A stretch of DNA of 64,000 bases, taken from positions 152,248-216,247 of the forward strand of contig NZ_FTMK01000004.1 of assembly GCF_900156255.1 (NCBI RefSeq), read 5' to 3'. Shown here in pieces: positions 44,452 through 58,191 of the stretch. Below the pieces are notes generated by a model. The model saw nothing but the letters and a program-made list of their open reading frames with translations. It did no database searches and was not told the DNA's origin. This stretch comes from Paracoccus thiocyanatus. Lineage in GTDB: Bacteria; Pseudomonadota; Alphaproteobacteria; Rhodobacterales; Rhodobacteraceae. Made by a program: the position numbers and the translations under genes. The stretch's first letter is position 1; every line of letters starts with the position of its first letter.

Positions 44452-45078
44452 ATGCGTCTTGCCGCCGCCTTGCTTGTCCTGACCCTGACCCTGCCGGGCT
44501 GCGCCGCCCTGCGCGCGCTGGAGGGAGAGCCGGATCGCGACGTGTTCGAGCTGCGCCCGCCTTCGGACGTGCCCCGGACCTGCGGCCGCGGCCGGTTGGC
44601 CGAACTGGTGATCGAGCCGCCCAAGGCACGCGGCACGCTGGACACCGACCGCATCATGATCCGGCCGAACCAGTTGCAGACGCAATACCTGCCCGATGCG
44701 CGCTGGGGCGACACGGTGCCGGTGGCGCTGCAAACCCTGCTGGTGCGCGGCTTTGGCGTCTATGACGCCTTTACCCATGTCGGCCGCGCGCCGCTGGGCG
44801 CGGCGGGCGATTACGCGCTGATTTCCGAGATCAACGATTTCAACGCCGAGGTCGCGGGGCAGGGGGCCGTCATCAAGCTGTCCGTCGATGCGCAGATGGT
44901 GCGCGAGATGGACGCCCGCGTCGTCTCGCGCGGGCATTTCACCGCCACGGCCCAGGCGCCGACGACCAAGACCGCCGACCTGATCCCGGCCTTTGACGCG
45001 GCCGGCCAGCAGCTTGTGGCGCAGATGACCGATTGGGGGCTTGGCGCTGTGGGGGTCGATCCCGCGCGCTGCCGTTAG
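44452..45078 (+). CDS. ABC-type transport auxiliary lipoprotein
   Basis: 208 residues with a lipoprotein signal (lipobox LPGC, Cys17). It belongs to the PqiC/ABC_trans_aux group found at the end of MCE operons (ELVIEPPKARGTLDTDRIMIRP, ARWGDTVPVALQTLL). It is probably an outer-membrane-anchored partner receiving lipid from the MCE protein. It is the last of four co-directional genes and is convergent with uvrC. Confidence 0.9.
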   Translation: MRLAAALLVLTLTLPGCAALRALEGEPDRDVFELRPPSDVPRTCGRGRLAELVIEPPKARGTLDTDRIMIRPNQLQTQYLPDARWGDTVPVALQTLLVRGFGVYDAFTHVGRAPLGAAGDYALISEINDFNAEVAGQGAVIKLSVDAQMVREMDARVVSRGHFTATAQAPTTKTADLIPAFDAAGQQLVAQMTDWGLGAVGVDPARCR

Positions 45079-45089
45079 CGGTCCGCGTT

Positions 45090-46961
45090 CTAGCCCTTGT
45101 GGAAATGATCGACGATCTTCCGCGCCATGGATTCGCTGATCCCTTCCACCGCGACCAGGTCGGCCAGGCCGGCGCGGCTGACCGCCTTGGCGCTGCCGAA
45201 ATGCTGAAGCAGCGCGCGCTTGCGGGCCGCGCCGATGCCGGCGATCTCATCCAGCGGATTGGCCATCGCGGCCTTGGCCCGCTTGGCGCGATGCGTGCCG
45301 ATAGCCCAGCGATGCGCCTCGTCCCGCAGGCGCTGGATGAAATACAAGACCGGGTCGTTCATGCGCAGGGCGAAGGGACGCTGGCCATGACGGTGGAATT
45401 CCTCCTTGCCGTGGTCGCGGTCCTCGCCCTTGGCGACGCCGATCATCGGGATGTCCTCGACCCCCATCTCGGCCATGATCTCGTGCACCGCGCTGACCTG
45501 CCCGGCGCCGCCGTCGATCAGCAGCAGGTCCGGCCAGGTGTCGGTCTGGCGGTCCGGGTCCTCTTTCAGCAGGCGGGCAAAGCGGCGGGTCAGCAGCTCT
45601 TTCATCATGCCGAAATCGTCGCCCGGCGTGATCTCGGTGCCCTTGATGTTGAACTTGCGATACTGGCTCTTGATCCAGCCTTCGGGGCCGGCGACGACCA
45701 TGCCGCCGACGGCATTGGTGCCCTGGATATGGCTGTTGTCATAGACCTCGATGCGTTGCGGCACGGCGGGCAGGTCCAGGGCCTCGGCCAGCCCCTCCAG
45801 CAGGCGCTGCTGCGCGGCGCTTTCCGACATGCGCCGCGCCAGGCTTTCGCGGGCGTTGCGCAGGGCGTTTTCCACCAGTTCGGCCTTTTCGCCGCGCCGG
45901 GGAACGCCCAGCACGACCTTGCGCCCGGCCTTTTCCGACAGCGCATCGGTCATCAGGTCGGGATCCTCGATGCCATGCGACAACAGGATCAGCCGCGGCG
46001 GCACCTTGCCGTCGTAGAACTGCGCCAGGAACGCCTGCATCACCTCGTCCGCCGATTCCACGCCATTGAGCCGCGGGTAGAAATCGCGGTTGCCCCAGCT
46101 TTGGTTGCCGCGGATGAAGAACACCTGCACGCAGGCCTGCCCGCCCTCCATATGCAGGGCGATCACGTCGGCCTCGGGGACGCCGCGCGGGTTGATGGCC
46201 TGCACCGATTGCACGGCGGTCAGCGCCTTGATGCGGTCGCGCAGCGCGGCGGCGCGTTCGTATTCCATCGCCTCGGCCGCCGCGGCCATCTCGGCCGCCA
46301 GGTCGGCCTGGATGCGCGTGGTCTTGCCTTGCAGGAACAGTTCGGCATCGGCGACCAGGCTGTCATATTCCTCTTGCCCGATGCGGCCGACACAGGGGGC
46401 GCTGCACCGTTTGATCTGGTAAAGCAGGCAGGGCCGGGTGCGGCTGGAAAAGGTCGCGTCGGTGCAGGACCGCAGCAAAAACACCCGCTGCAACTGGTTC
46501 AGCGTCCGGTTCACCGCCCCGGCGCTGGCAAAGGGGCCGTAATAGTTGCCCTTTTCCGCCTTGGCGCCGCGATGCTTCTTGATCTGGGCAAAGGGATGCG
46601 ACTTGGCGACCAGGATGTTCGGAAAGCTTTTGTCGTCGCGCAAGAGCACGTTGTAGCGCGGCTTGAGCTGCTTGATGAGGTTTTGCTCCAAGAGCAGCGC
46701 CTCGGTCTCGGTGCGCGTGGTCAGGAACATCATCGAGCAGGTCTCGCGGATCATCCGCGCGATCCGCGCCGAATGCCCGCTGCCGCGCGCATAGTTCGAA
46801 ACCCTGGCCCGCAGGTTCCGCGCCTTGCCGACGTAAAGCACCGCGCCTTGCGCATCCAGCATGCGATAGACCCCCGGCGAGCCGTCGAGGGTGCGCAGGT
46901 AGTCCTGGATCAGCGCATGGCCGGACTTGGCGGGGCGCGTTTCTGGAATGGAATCGGTCAT
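45090..46961 (-). CDS. uvrC: excinuclease ABC subunit C
   Basis: A 623-residue nucleotide-excision repair nuclease. It has the N-terminal GIY-YIG domain ([21 protein letters not shown]), a UVR/Cys-rich middle ([27 protein letters not shown]), an RNase H-like nuclease ([28 protein letters not shown]) and C-terminal helix-hairpin-helix pair ([18 protein letters not shown]). The start [10 protein letters not shown] is preferred; a longer in-frame start at 47009 has no better ribosome site. Confidence 0.95.
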   Translation of the reverse strand: MTDSIPETRPAKSGHALIQDYLRTLDGSPGVYRMLDAQGAVLYVGKARNLRARVSNYARGSGHSARIARMIRETCSMMFLTTRTETEALLLEQNLIKQLKPRYNVLLRDDKSFPNILVAKSHPFAQIKKHRGAKAEKGNYYGPFASAGAVNRTLNQLQRVFLLRSCTDATFSSRTRPCLLYQIKRCSAPCVGRIGQEEYDSLVADAELFLQGKTTRIQADLAAEMAAAAEAMEYERAAALRDRIKALTAVQSVQAINPRGVPEADVIALHMEGGQACVQVFFIRGNQSWGNRDFYPRLNGVESADEVMQAFLAQFYDGKVPPRLILLSHGIEDPDLMTDALSEKAGRKVVLGVPRRGEKAELVENALRNARESLARRMSESAAQQRLLEGLAEALDLPAVPQRIEVYDNSHIQGTNAVGGMVVAGPEGWIKSQYRKFNIKGTEITPGDDFGMMKELLTRRFARLLKEDPDRQTDTWPDLLLIDGGAGQVSAVHEIMAEMGVEDIPMIGVAKGEDRDHGKEEFHRHGQRPFALRMNDPVLYFIQRLRDEAHRWAIGTHRAKRAKAAMANPLDEIAGIGAARKRALLQHFGSAKAVSRAGLADLVAVEGISESMARKIVDHFHKG

Positions 46962-47262
46962 GCGGTTAACCAAATGATTCTCGGGCCGGGCTGCAAGTTC
47001 GGGAGGCAAAATTCAAGCTGAATCCTGTCCACGGAATCTGTGGATAACTCTGTGAATCAGCATGGGAGGAGCGCAGCTTCCATGAGCGTTTCTTGGGGTT
47101 TCCTCGCTTTGCCTGATTTATAGGCATTATTGGAAACGATTGATATTGCGTGATATTTTTTGTCCTATGTGCAATCCCATGAATTTCTTGCCAGAATCGT
47201 GAAGATTGCGTGAAGGCCGGTCGCAAGGTGGACAACTTGCCGCGGAACGGCGGTTTTCTGCC
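46962..47262. other. AT-rich gene-free stretch with a perfect DnaA-box sequence
   Basis: About 300 bases between uvrC and the SDR gene, with AT content clearly higher than the rest (around 47090-47190). TGTGGATAA at 47039-47047 is the exact complement of the DnaA-box consensus TTATNCACA. Only one box is obvious, so this is not a convincing origin. I see no gene. Confidence 0.5.
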
Positions 47263-48033
47263 CTATTCCACGCCCAGTACGTCGGGGGTGCGCCAAGCCA
47301 GATGCTGGCCGCCATCGACGCAGATCAACTGGCCCGTGACCGAAGGCGCGTCCATCAGATAGCCAAGTGCAGCGCAGACATCGTCGGGGCCGGCACCGCG
47401 TTGCAGGACGGTCGCGGCGCGCTGCTGGGCGAAATGGCGGTCGGATTGGCGGACGCCCTGCACGGTCGGGCCTGGGCCGATGGCGTTGACGCGGATATCG
47501 GGCCCAAGCGCCTGGGCCGAGGTCCGCGTCAGCCACCACAGCCCCGCCTTGGCCAGCGAATAGGTCATGAACTCGGGCGTCGGCTTCAGCACGCGCTGGT
47601 CGATCATGTTGACCACCAGCCCCGCCGCCACCGGCTCGGCGCCGCCGCGGTCGGCCTTGGGTGCCTGACGGGCAAATGACTGCGTCAGGATGAAGGGCGC
47701 GCGCAGGTTCGATCCCAGGTGCCGGTCCCAGCTTTCGCGGCTGGCGCTGGCGATGTTGTCATATTCAAAGATCGAGGCGTTGTTCACCAGCAGGTCCAGC
47801 GGCCCCAGGGCGGCATGGGCGCGGTCCACCAGCGCCTCGGTCTGGTCCAGGTCCAGCAGGTCGGCCTGAAAGATCGCGGCGCGCACGCCCAGGGCGCGGG
47901 CTTCGGCGGCGGCCGATTCGGCCTCGGCCGCCGAGCTTTGGTAATGGATGGCCACGTCGATGCCGCGCCGTGCCAGATAGAGCGTGATGGCCCGGCCCAG
48001 CCGGCGAGCGCCCCCGGTGACAAGCGCGGTCAT
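47263..48033 (-). CDS. SDR family oxidoreductase, pteridine-reductase-like
   Basis: A 256-residue short-chain dehydrogenase. Motifs: ALVTGGARRLGRAITLYLAR (NADP-type, Arg-Arg after the glycines), LLVNNASIFEYD, catalytic YSLAK and the C-terminal TGQLICVDGGQHLAW. The ARRLGRAI start and the tail resemble FolM/pteridine reductases. The normal Ser is replaced in the segment VNMIDQR, as in that group. Its ATG overlaps the stop of the 36-residue peptide gene, so it is the last gene of a coupled operon. Confidence 0.85.
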   Translation of the reverse strand: MTALVTGGARRLGRAITLYLARRGIDVAIHYQSSAAEAESAAAEARALGVRAAIFQADLLDLDQTEALVDRAHAALGPLDLLVNNASIFEYDNIASASRESWDRHLGSNLRAPFILTQSFARQAPKADRGGAEPVAAGLVVNMIDQRVLKPTPEFMTYSLAKAGLWWLTRTSAQALGPDIRVNAIGPGPTVQGVRQSDRHFAQQRAATVLQRGAGPDDVCAALGYLMDAPSVTGQLICVDGGQHLAWRTPDVLGVE

Positions 48034-48140
48034 CTACGTCTGATTCCCAGCAACTTGGCGATCATGCGGCGCATGCCCGGACCGGCGACCAGCGCCAGCG
48101 CGATGATGATCAGCAGGCATAAAAGGACTAGCTTGATCAT
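48030..48140 (-). CDS. 36-residue single-span membrane peptide
   Basis: ATG at 48140, stop TGA at 48032-48030. The peptide has one hydrophobic helix (LVLLCLLIIIALALVAG) and a basic tail (RRMIAKLLGIRRR). The start overlaps the stop of the S49 peptidase gene and the stop overlaps the SDR start, both ATGA-type, which strongly suggests it is translated. The topology would put the basic tail in the cytoplasm. It may be a partner or regulator of the membrane-linked peptidase; the function is unknown. Confidence 0.7.
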   Translation of the reverse strand: MIKLVLLCLLIIIALALVAGPGMRRMIAKLLGIRRR

Positions 48141-48940
48141 CCGCGCCCCGCCCCGAAACGCGCGAATGCGGCGCGTTCCTCGATCCCGTCGATGACATGA
48201 TCGGCGGAAAGGCCGAAACGCCGCAACAGCGGCACGCGCTGGCCATAGGTCAGGAAGCGCGCCTCCTTGCCGTAAAGTTCGCGCATCTTGGGCACCAGAT
48301 GGGCGATGCCGTCGGCCAGGCCCAGGTCCACCGCTTCGCGGCCGGTCCAGATCTCGCCGGTGAACAGGTCGCTGCCCTGGGGCAGGCGGCCGCCGCGCCG
48401 GGCCAGAACCTGCTGCTTGAAGGCGTCGTGGATCGGGCCCAACAGGCGGTTCAGCCGCGCGACATCCTCGGGCGTTTCCGGGCGGAACGGGTCCAGCATG
48501 GATTTCGAGCGTCCGGCGGTATGCACGCGCCGCTCGATCCCGTGACGGTGGATCAGCTCGGCAAAGCCGAAGCCTGCGGAAATGACCCCGATCGAGCCCA
48601 GCACCGAACTGTCATCCGCCCAGATGTAATCGGCCGCACTGGCCAGCCAATAGCCGCCCGAGGCCGCCACGTCCTCGACAAAGGCATGGACGGGGATCTG
48701 GCGTTCCTCGGCCAGGCGGCGGATGCGGGCGCCGATCAGGCTGGACTGCACCGGCGAGCCGCCGGGCGAATTCACCACCAAGGCCACGGCGACCGGCCGG
48801 CGCCGCTTGAAGGCGCGCTCCAGCAGCGGGGCCAGGGCGGCGTCGGAAAGGCCGGGGCCGCCGCGGCCGGCAACCCCGATGGCGCCTTGCAGGCGGATGA
48901 CGGCGACAGCGGCCGGGCGGTTCAGGAACGGTATTCTCAT
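48137..48940 (-). CDS. S49 family serine peptidase (SppA-like)
   Basis: A 267-residue signal-peptide-peptidase-type protease. The catalytic Ser94 is in VAASGGYWLAS and the catalytic Lys146 in GRSKSMLDPF. VVNSPGGSPVQSS forms the oxyanion region. There is no clear signal helix, so it may be cytoplasmic or peripheral. The start MRIPFLNRP (48940) was chosen by family fit and GGAAACC upstream. It is flanked by the ribokinase gene (40 bases) and the membrane peptide. Confidence 0.9.
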   Translation of the reverse strand: MRIPFLNRPAAVAVIRLQGAIGVAGRGGPGLSDAALAPLLERAFKRRRPVAVALVVNSPGGSPVQSSLIGARIRRLAEERQIPVHAFVEDVAASGGYWLASAADYIWADDSSVLGSIGVISAGFGFAELIHRHGIERRVHTAGRSKSMLDPFRPETPEDVARLNRLLGPIHDAFKQQVLARRGGRLPQGSDLFTGEIWTGREAVDLGLADGIAHLVPKMRELYGKEARFLTYGQRVPLLRRFGLSADHVIDGIEERAAFARFGAGRG

Positions 48941-48980
48941 GGGTTTCCAGATAGGGGGCAGCGGGGCTGCCGGCAAGCGT

Positions 48981-49850
48981 TCAGCCATGCGCTTTCAGAA
49001 AGGCAAGCACTTCGGCGCGGTTGGGCATGGCGTCGCCCGCGCCCTGGCGGGTCACTTGCAGCGCGGCGGCGGCCGCCGCATGGCGCAGGGCGGTGGGGAT
49101 ATCCTGGCCCCGCGACAGGCCCGCGGCGAACCAGCCGGTGAAACAGTCGCCGGCCCCGGTCGTGTCGACCGGCTGCACCCGGAACGCCGGCTGCCGCCAG
49201 GTCGGCCCGCTGCGCAGGTCGCGAAACTCGGCGCCTTCTGCGCCGCGGGTGACAAGCAGGCCCTCGACCGGCAGGTCCTGGCCAAAGGCGGCAAAGGTGT
49301 CGCGCGCCTCGACCTCGTTCACCGCCAGGATCGAGACATGCGGCAGCACCTCGCGCAGCGCCGCGATGTTGAAGGGGGCGGCGGAATAGATCACCCGCGC
49401 CCCCGCAGCGCGCGCCGCCGCCGCTGTTTCGGCTTGCAGGCTGGTTTCGTTCTGCATCAGCAGGATGTCGCCCGCGGCAAAGTCGGGACGGCGGGCCAGG
49501 CCCGGCGGAAGCGCCCGATTGGCGCCGCCATGCAGGATGATCGAGTTTTCGCCGCCCGCATCGACCAGGATCACCGCATGGCCGGTGGCGATGTCCGGCA
49601 GCCGGGCGATGGCCGAAATGTCCACCCCGGCCGCGGCCAGCCGTCGCGGCACCCAGTCGTCGCCGGTGCCCATCGCGCCCAGGTGGATCACCTGGGCCCC
49701 GGCGCGGGCGGCGGCGACCGACTGGTTCGCGCCCTTGCCGCCCAGCCCCTGGGAATAGGACAGCGCGGGCAGCGTCTCGCCCCGCCGGGGCAGCGCGGGC
49801 AGGTGGTAGACATGGTCGATATTGATCGAGCCGAGATTATAGATCCTCAC
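48981..49850 (-). CDS. rbsK: ribokinase (PfkB family sugar kinase)
   Basis: 289 residues starting at GTG 49850 with AAGGGGGGG upstream. PfkB signatures are YSQGLGGKGANQSVAAARAG near the N-terminus and VDTTGAGDCFTGWFAAGL with the catalytic Asp. It phosphorylates ribose or a similar pentose. No ribose transporter is adjacent, so the natural sugar is uncertain. It heads the ribokinase-peptidase-peptide-SDR operon. Confidence 0.88.
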   Translation of the reverse strand: MRIYNLGSINIDHVYHLPALPRRGETLPALSYSQGLGGKGANQSVAAARAGAQVIHLGAMGTGDDWVPRRLAAAGVDISAIARLPDIATGHAVILVDAGGENSIILHGGANRALPPGLARRPDFAAGDILLMQNETSLQAETAAAARAAGARVIYSAAPFNIAALREVLPHVSILAVNEVEARDTFAAFGQDLPVEGLLVTRGAEGAEFRDLRSGPTWRQPAFRVQPVDTTGAGDCFTGWFAAGLSRGQDIPTALRHAAAAAALQVTRQGAGDAMPNRAEVLAFLKAHG

Positions 49851-49940
49851 GCCGCCCCCCCCTTGCCGATACCGCCCGCCCATCTGACCGCGGCCGGGCC
49901 GGCTTGTCCATATCTGTCGCCGCAAACCCTTTGGTGCAAA

Positions 49941-49968
49941 AGAAAAACGCGCCCCTGGGGGCGCGTTT
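49941..49968 (-). terminator. terminator of petABC
   Basis: On the minus strand AAACGCGCCCC pairs with GGGGCGCGTTT (11-bp stem with a two-base centre) and is followed by TTCTTTT. It lies just after the petC stop, a strong intrinsic terminator. Confidence 0.8.
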
Positions 49969-49991
49969 CCAGAACTTGGGGCCGGGAGGGA

Positions 49992-51359
49992 TCACCCAGG
50001 CTTGCGCGGATGCTTGATCGGCTGCCACAGCTTCTTGTTGGTCAGGTAGAGCAGCACCGAAAGCAGGACCAGGAAAAGCACCGAGACGAAGCCCACCTGC
50101 TTGCGGTCCATCATCTTCGGCTCGGCTGTCCACATCAGGAAGGCAGCGACGTCGGTCGCCATCTGGTCCACGGTCGCCGGGGTTCCGTCCTCATAGGTCA
50201 CCTGGTCGTCGAACAGCGGCGGCGCCATCTGGATCCAGTTCCCCGAGAAGGCGGCGTTGTGATAAAGCACGGTGCCCGCCTCTTCCTTTTCCTCGCCATC
50301 ATAGCCGGTCAGGATGGCATGGATGTATTCCGGGCCGCCAATGCCGTTGACCAGCTGCGACAAGCCGGTGCCATAGGGGCCGTGGAAGCCGGCCCGCGCC
50401 TTGGCCATCAGCGACAGATCCGGACCCATGCCGTCGCCGGTGACGGTCGGGAAGTGGTCGGTGGGCACGCGCGGCCGATCCTCGCCGGTGTCCGCGTCGG
50501 TGATGTCCATGTTCGCGGCATAGGCGCGGACCTGATCCTCGGGCAGCTGCGGGCCACCTGCGTCGCCCAGGGTGCGCAGCGGCACATAGCGCAGCCCGTG
50601 GCAGGCCGAGCAGACTTCGGTATAGACCTGCAAGCCGCGTTGCAACTGGTGCTGATCGAAGGTGCCGAACGGCCCTTCGAAGCTGAAAGCCACGTCCTCG
50701 ATATGGGCGGCAGCATGGTCGGCGGCCTCTTCGGCCACGACATCGCCCTGTTCCTCGGCGGCGGGTTCTTCGGCGGCTGCCTCCTCCTCGGCGGGAGCTT
50801 CCTCCTCGACGGCTGCCTCATCGGCTGCCGGCTCGTCCGCAGGGGCTTCCTCGACGGCTTCCTCGGCCGGGGCGGCCTCTGCCGCAGGCTCTTCGGTCGC
50901 AGCTTCCTCTTCGACGGCGGGTTCCGCGGCCTCTTGCTCCGCAGGTTCCTCGGCGGCGGGTTCTTCGGCCGCAGCCTCTTCTGCCGGTGCCTCCTCGGCC
51001 TGTTCTTCGACAGCCGGTGCCTCGACCGCCGGCGCTTCGTCGACGGTTTCGGCGGCAGGTTCTTCCGCGGCCGGCTCGGCCGCGGGTTCCTCGGCCGCGG
51101 GTTCCTCGGCCGGCGCGTCCACGGCTTCCGGTTCGTCCGGTTCTACGACCGCTTCCGGTTCAGCCGGCGCTTCGGCCTCGGGGGCTTGCGCCAGTTCGGT
51201 GGCCGCCCCCGCCGCCGGAGCGGTTTCGCTGGACTGATAGCTTGAACCTGCTGGGGCCGAGGTGCCGGGCGCGAGGCTCGTGTCCTGCGCCACGGCGCCG
51301 CCAGCCAGAGCAACCGTCAGGGCCGCAACAGCCGTGAGCGATGCGTTTCTCATGGTCAT
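49992..51359 (-). CDS. petC: cytochrome c1 with long acidic N-terminal domain
   Basis: A 455-residue heme c subunit of the bc1 complex. The signal peptide ends near AVAQ. A low-complexity Ala/Glu/Pro-rich acidic stretch of roughly 150 residues precedes the heme domain. The heme motif is Cys250-SA-Cys253-His254, and a C-terminal transmembrane anchor ends [13 protein letters not shown]. The acidic extension is known from P. denitrificans FbcC, where it is dispensable for basic function. GGAGAGG lies five bases before ATG 51359. It is the last of petA-petB-petC. Confidence 0.96.
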   Translation of the reverse strand: MTMRNASLTAVAALTVALAGGAVAQDTSLAPGTSAPAGSSYQSSETAPAAGAATELAQAPEAEAPAEPEAVVEPDEPEAVDAPAEEPAAEEPAAEPAAEEPAAETVDEAPAVEAPAVEEQAEEAPAEEAAAEEPAAEEPAEQEAAEPAVEEEAATEEPAAEAAPAEEAVEEAPADEPAADEAAVEEEAPAEEEAAAEEPAAEEQGDVVAEEAADHAAAHIEDVAFSFEGPFGTFDQHQLQRGLQVYTEVCSACHGLRYVPLRTLGDAGGPQLPEDQVRAYAANMDITDADTGEDRPRVPTDHFPTVTGDGMGPDLSLMAKARAGFHGPYGTGLSQLVNGIGGPEYIHAILTGYDGEEKEEAGTVLYHNAAFSGNWIQMAPPLFDDQVTYEDGTPATVDQMATDVAAFLMWTAEPKMMDRKQVGFVSVLFLVLLSVLLYLTNKKLWQPIKHPRKPG

Positions 51360-51371
51360 TGTTGCCTCTCC

Positions 51372-53277
<1,906 letters not shown>

Positions 53278-53296
53278 GGTTCTGATCTCCATTTAT

Positions 53297-53312
53297 GCCC
53301 CGGAACCGGGGC
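53297..53312 (-). promoter_or_regulatory. leader hairpin before petA
   Basis: GCCCCGG-AA-CCGGGGC is a perfect 7-bp inverted repeat with its near edge about 20 bases before the petA GTG. It may affect translation or mRNA stability. Confidence 0.35.
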
Positions 53313-53938
53313 GATACGACGGAACGGGTCGTGTTTGCTGCACAGCCCTCGCCGCGCGGTTCTAGCGATCAAATTCCCGGCAGTCCAGCGGCCCCGGCCC
53401 CGGCCCGCGCCGCAAAACGACGCAGGTGTGGGATTTTGGTTGCGCAACGGCCGCGCATTTGCAGCCCCTGCGCCGGCCCGGCCCTTTGCCGCGAAAGCCC
53501 AGTTCGCGCGGTCCGCCGATGATCGGTGGGCCAAAGGGGGCGATTCCCCTCAGTCCTGCCAGGCGGCGATACAGCCAGCCAGGGAAATCCCGCCTGCGAC
53601 AGGCGATTCTTGGTTATCCGGCGCGGGACGAGGGCGGGGCTTGCCTGCGGCTACCTGGACGACCCCGCGAATTTGCGCCCGTCCGGCTTGCGGCCGAGGG
53701 GATCCTTGCCCCCGGCATACGCCACGACGGGCCGATTGTTTTTCATCAGGCGATCGGCCAGCCGTCGCGCCTTTGCCCCCCGGATCATCGGGCGCGCAGG
53801 GATTATGGAGAATGCTGCAAAGCGGCAGACTGGGCCCCAGAATGGCGGAATGGCCGGGCCTGTTGGCAGGCGAAGGGCCGCAACGATAGCGGTCTGGCCC
53901 AGAATATCATGGTAATCGAGCAGCAAGGTTTGTTGAAG
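53313..53938. other. 626-base stretch with no convincing gene between petA and radC
   Basis: Both neighbours are on the minus strand. Open frames exist (53526-53915 plus; 53651-53926 minus, starting TTG) but neither has a good ribosome site or a family I recognise. Some of this must be the petA promoter region. A remnant of a lost gene or a non-coding RNA is possible. Confidence 0.4.
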
Positions 53939-54751
<813 letters not shown>

Positions 54752-54796
54752 GCCGCCAGCTTGGCATGCAAGGATGAACGGACGGTTAACGCCGGA

Positions 54797-55951
54797 TCAG
54801 CCTTTCATCTCGTCCCAGAATCCTTTGATCTTGTGGAAAAAGCCTTGGGTCTGGGGGTTGTTGTCGGCGCTGGTCGCCTCGAATTCGCGCAAGAGTTCCT
54901 TTTGGCGCGACGTCAGGTTTACCGGCGTTTCGACGGCAAGTTCGATCAGCATGTCGCCCGCCTCGCCGTTCAGCCCCGGCCCGTGACGCAGCGGTGGCAT
55001 GCCCTTGCCGCGCAGCCGCAACTGCTTGCCCGATTGGGTGCCGGCAGGAACCTTGACGCGCGAGCGCCCGCCGTCGATGGTCGGCACCTCGATCTCGCCG
55101 CCAAGCGCGGCGGTGGCCATGCTGACCGGAACCTGGCAGGCCAGCATCCGACCGTCCCGCAGGAAGATCGGATGATCCTTGACCTCGATGAAGATATAAA
55201 GGTCGCCCGCCGGACCGCCCCGCGTCCCGGCATCCCCTTCGCCCGCCAGGCGGATGCGGGTGCCGGTTTCGACCCCGGCGGGGATATTCACCGAAAGGGT
55301 GCGTTCCTTCTGGACGCGGCCGGCGCCGCGGCATTCCGTGCAGGGATTCTTGACGATCTGGCCCTGGCCGTTGCAGGTCGGACAGGTGCGCTCGACGGTA
55401 AAGAAACCCTGTGTCGCCCGGACTTTGCCCATGCCCGAACAGGTGGGGCAGGTGGCCGGCTCGACCGCGCCCTCGGCGCCGGTGCCGTTACAGGCCGCGC
55501 AGGCGACTGAACCGGGCACGGTGATCGCCTTTTGCACGCCGTTGTAAGCTTCTTCCAACGAGACGCGAAGGTTGTAGCGCAGATCCTGCCCGCGGCTGGC
55601 GCGCGAACGCCCCGCACCGCCGGCGCGACGGCCCATCATGTCGCCGAACAGATCCTCGAACACATCGGCAAAGGCCGAGCCGAAATCGCCCTGGCCGTTG
55701 CCCCGGCCAAAACCCCCGCCGCCATTTTCAAAGGCGGCATGGCCGAAACGATCATAGGCGGCCTTTTTCTGGTCGTCCTTCAGGCACTCATAGGCCTCGT
55801 TCACCTCCTTGAAGGCGGCTTCCGAGACCTTGCAGTCCTTGTTGCGGTCGGGGTGCAACTGCTTTGCCTTGGAGCGGTAGGCCTTCTTGATCTCATCGGC
55901 CGAGGCACCCGGAGCAACGCCCAGAACCTCGTAATAATCACGTTTCGCCAT
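54797..55951 (-). CDS. dnaJ: chaperone protein DnaJ
   Basis: 384 residues. The J domain has His33-Pro34-Asp35. A Gly-rich linker ([15 protein letters not shown]) leads to four CxxCxGxG zinc repeats (about 145-210: [32 protein letters not shown]) and a substrate-binding C-terminus. It stimulates DnaK ATPase. It is 81 bases downstream of dnaK and co-transcribed from the heat-shock promoter. Confidence 0.97.
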   Translation of the reverse strand: MAKRDYYEVLGVAPGASADEIKKAYRSKAKQLHPDRNKDCKVSEAAFKEVNEAYECLKDDQKKAAYDRFGHAAFENGGGGFGRGNGQGDFGSAFADVFEDLFGDMMGRRAGGAGRSRASRGQDLRYNLRVSLEEAYNGVQKAITVPGSVACAACNGTGAEGAVEPATCPTCSGMGKVRATQGFFTVERTCPTCNGQGQIVKNPCTECRGAGRVQKERTLSVNIPAGVETGTRIRLAGEGDAGTRGGPAGDLYIFIEVKDHPIFLRDGRMLACQVPVSMATAALGGEIEVPTIDGGRSRVKVPAGTQSGKQLRLRGKGMPPLRHGPGLNGEAGDMLIELAVETPVNLTSRQKELLREFEATSADNNPQTQGFFHKIKGFWDEMKG

Positions 55952-56032
55952 GTTGATCGCGTCCGGGGTCTTTCAAGAAATGACCGGCCCGTGCGGGTCT
56001 GCATCGGGCCGGCCGGGTGGTTCACATCGCGC

Positions 56033-57943
<1,911 letters not shown>

Positions 57944-58062
57944 GCAATAACCTTTCTTGCGGCGATATTCTGGGCCTTGGGTCCACAAGCGGCCCCCGAA
58001 GCCCGATCCCTGGATTGACCGAAGGGCGCCTGGTTCAGGAACCCCTCGAACTTCATGGGGCT

Positions 58063-58091
58063 ATATAGGAAGGGGGCTGGCGGGCTGCAAG
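58063..58091 (-). promoter_or_regulatory. RpoH (sigma32) promoter of dnaKJ
   Basis: On the minus strand CTTG (58091-58088), 18 bases, then CCTATAT (58069-58063). This matches the alphaproteobacterial RpoH consensus CTTG-N17/18-CYTATNT. It gives a 5' leader of roughly 110 bases before dnaK. Confidence 0.7.
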
Positions 58092-58191
58092 CGGACTGGG
58101 CGGCAGAAAACATGCGCCCCGCCCCGGTCCCCCAGGCGGTGCCTGGGCCGCCCGGCGCGGTGCCGCGCGGCGCGGGCGGCGGCGCGCGCGA

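Noticed and set aside
46962..47262. Chromosomal replication origin
   Set aside because: Only one perfect DnaA box is visible, there is no cluster, and no origin-linked genes (hemE, parAB, dnaA, rpmH) are nearby.
50987..51245. Repetitive Ala/Glu coding tract considered as a DNA repeat array or CRISPR
   Set aside because: The units are irregular, keep frame with petC and match the known acidic domain of Paracoccus cytochrome c1. There are no spacers.
53536..53566. tRNA fragment or attachment site (GGCGATTCCCCTCAGTCCTGCCA)
   Set aside because: The end looks like a T-arm plus acceptor, but no matching 5' acceptor or anticodon arm is present upstream, and no integrase is nearby.
53651..53926. 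91-codon minus-strand ORF between petA and radC
   Set aside because: It starts at TTG without a ribosome site and shows no family I recognise; kept only as part of the gene-free stretch.
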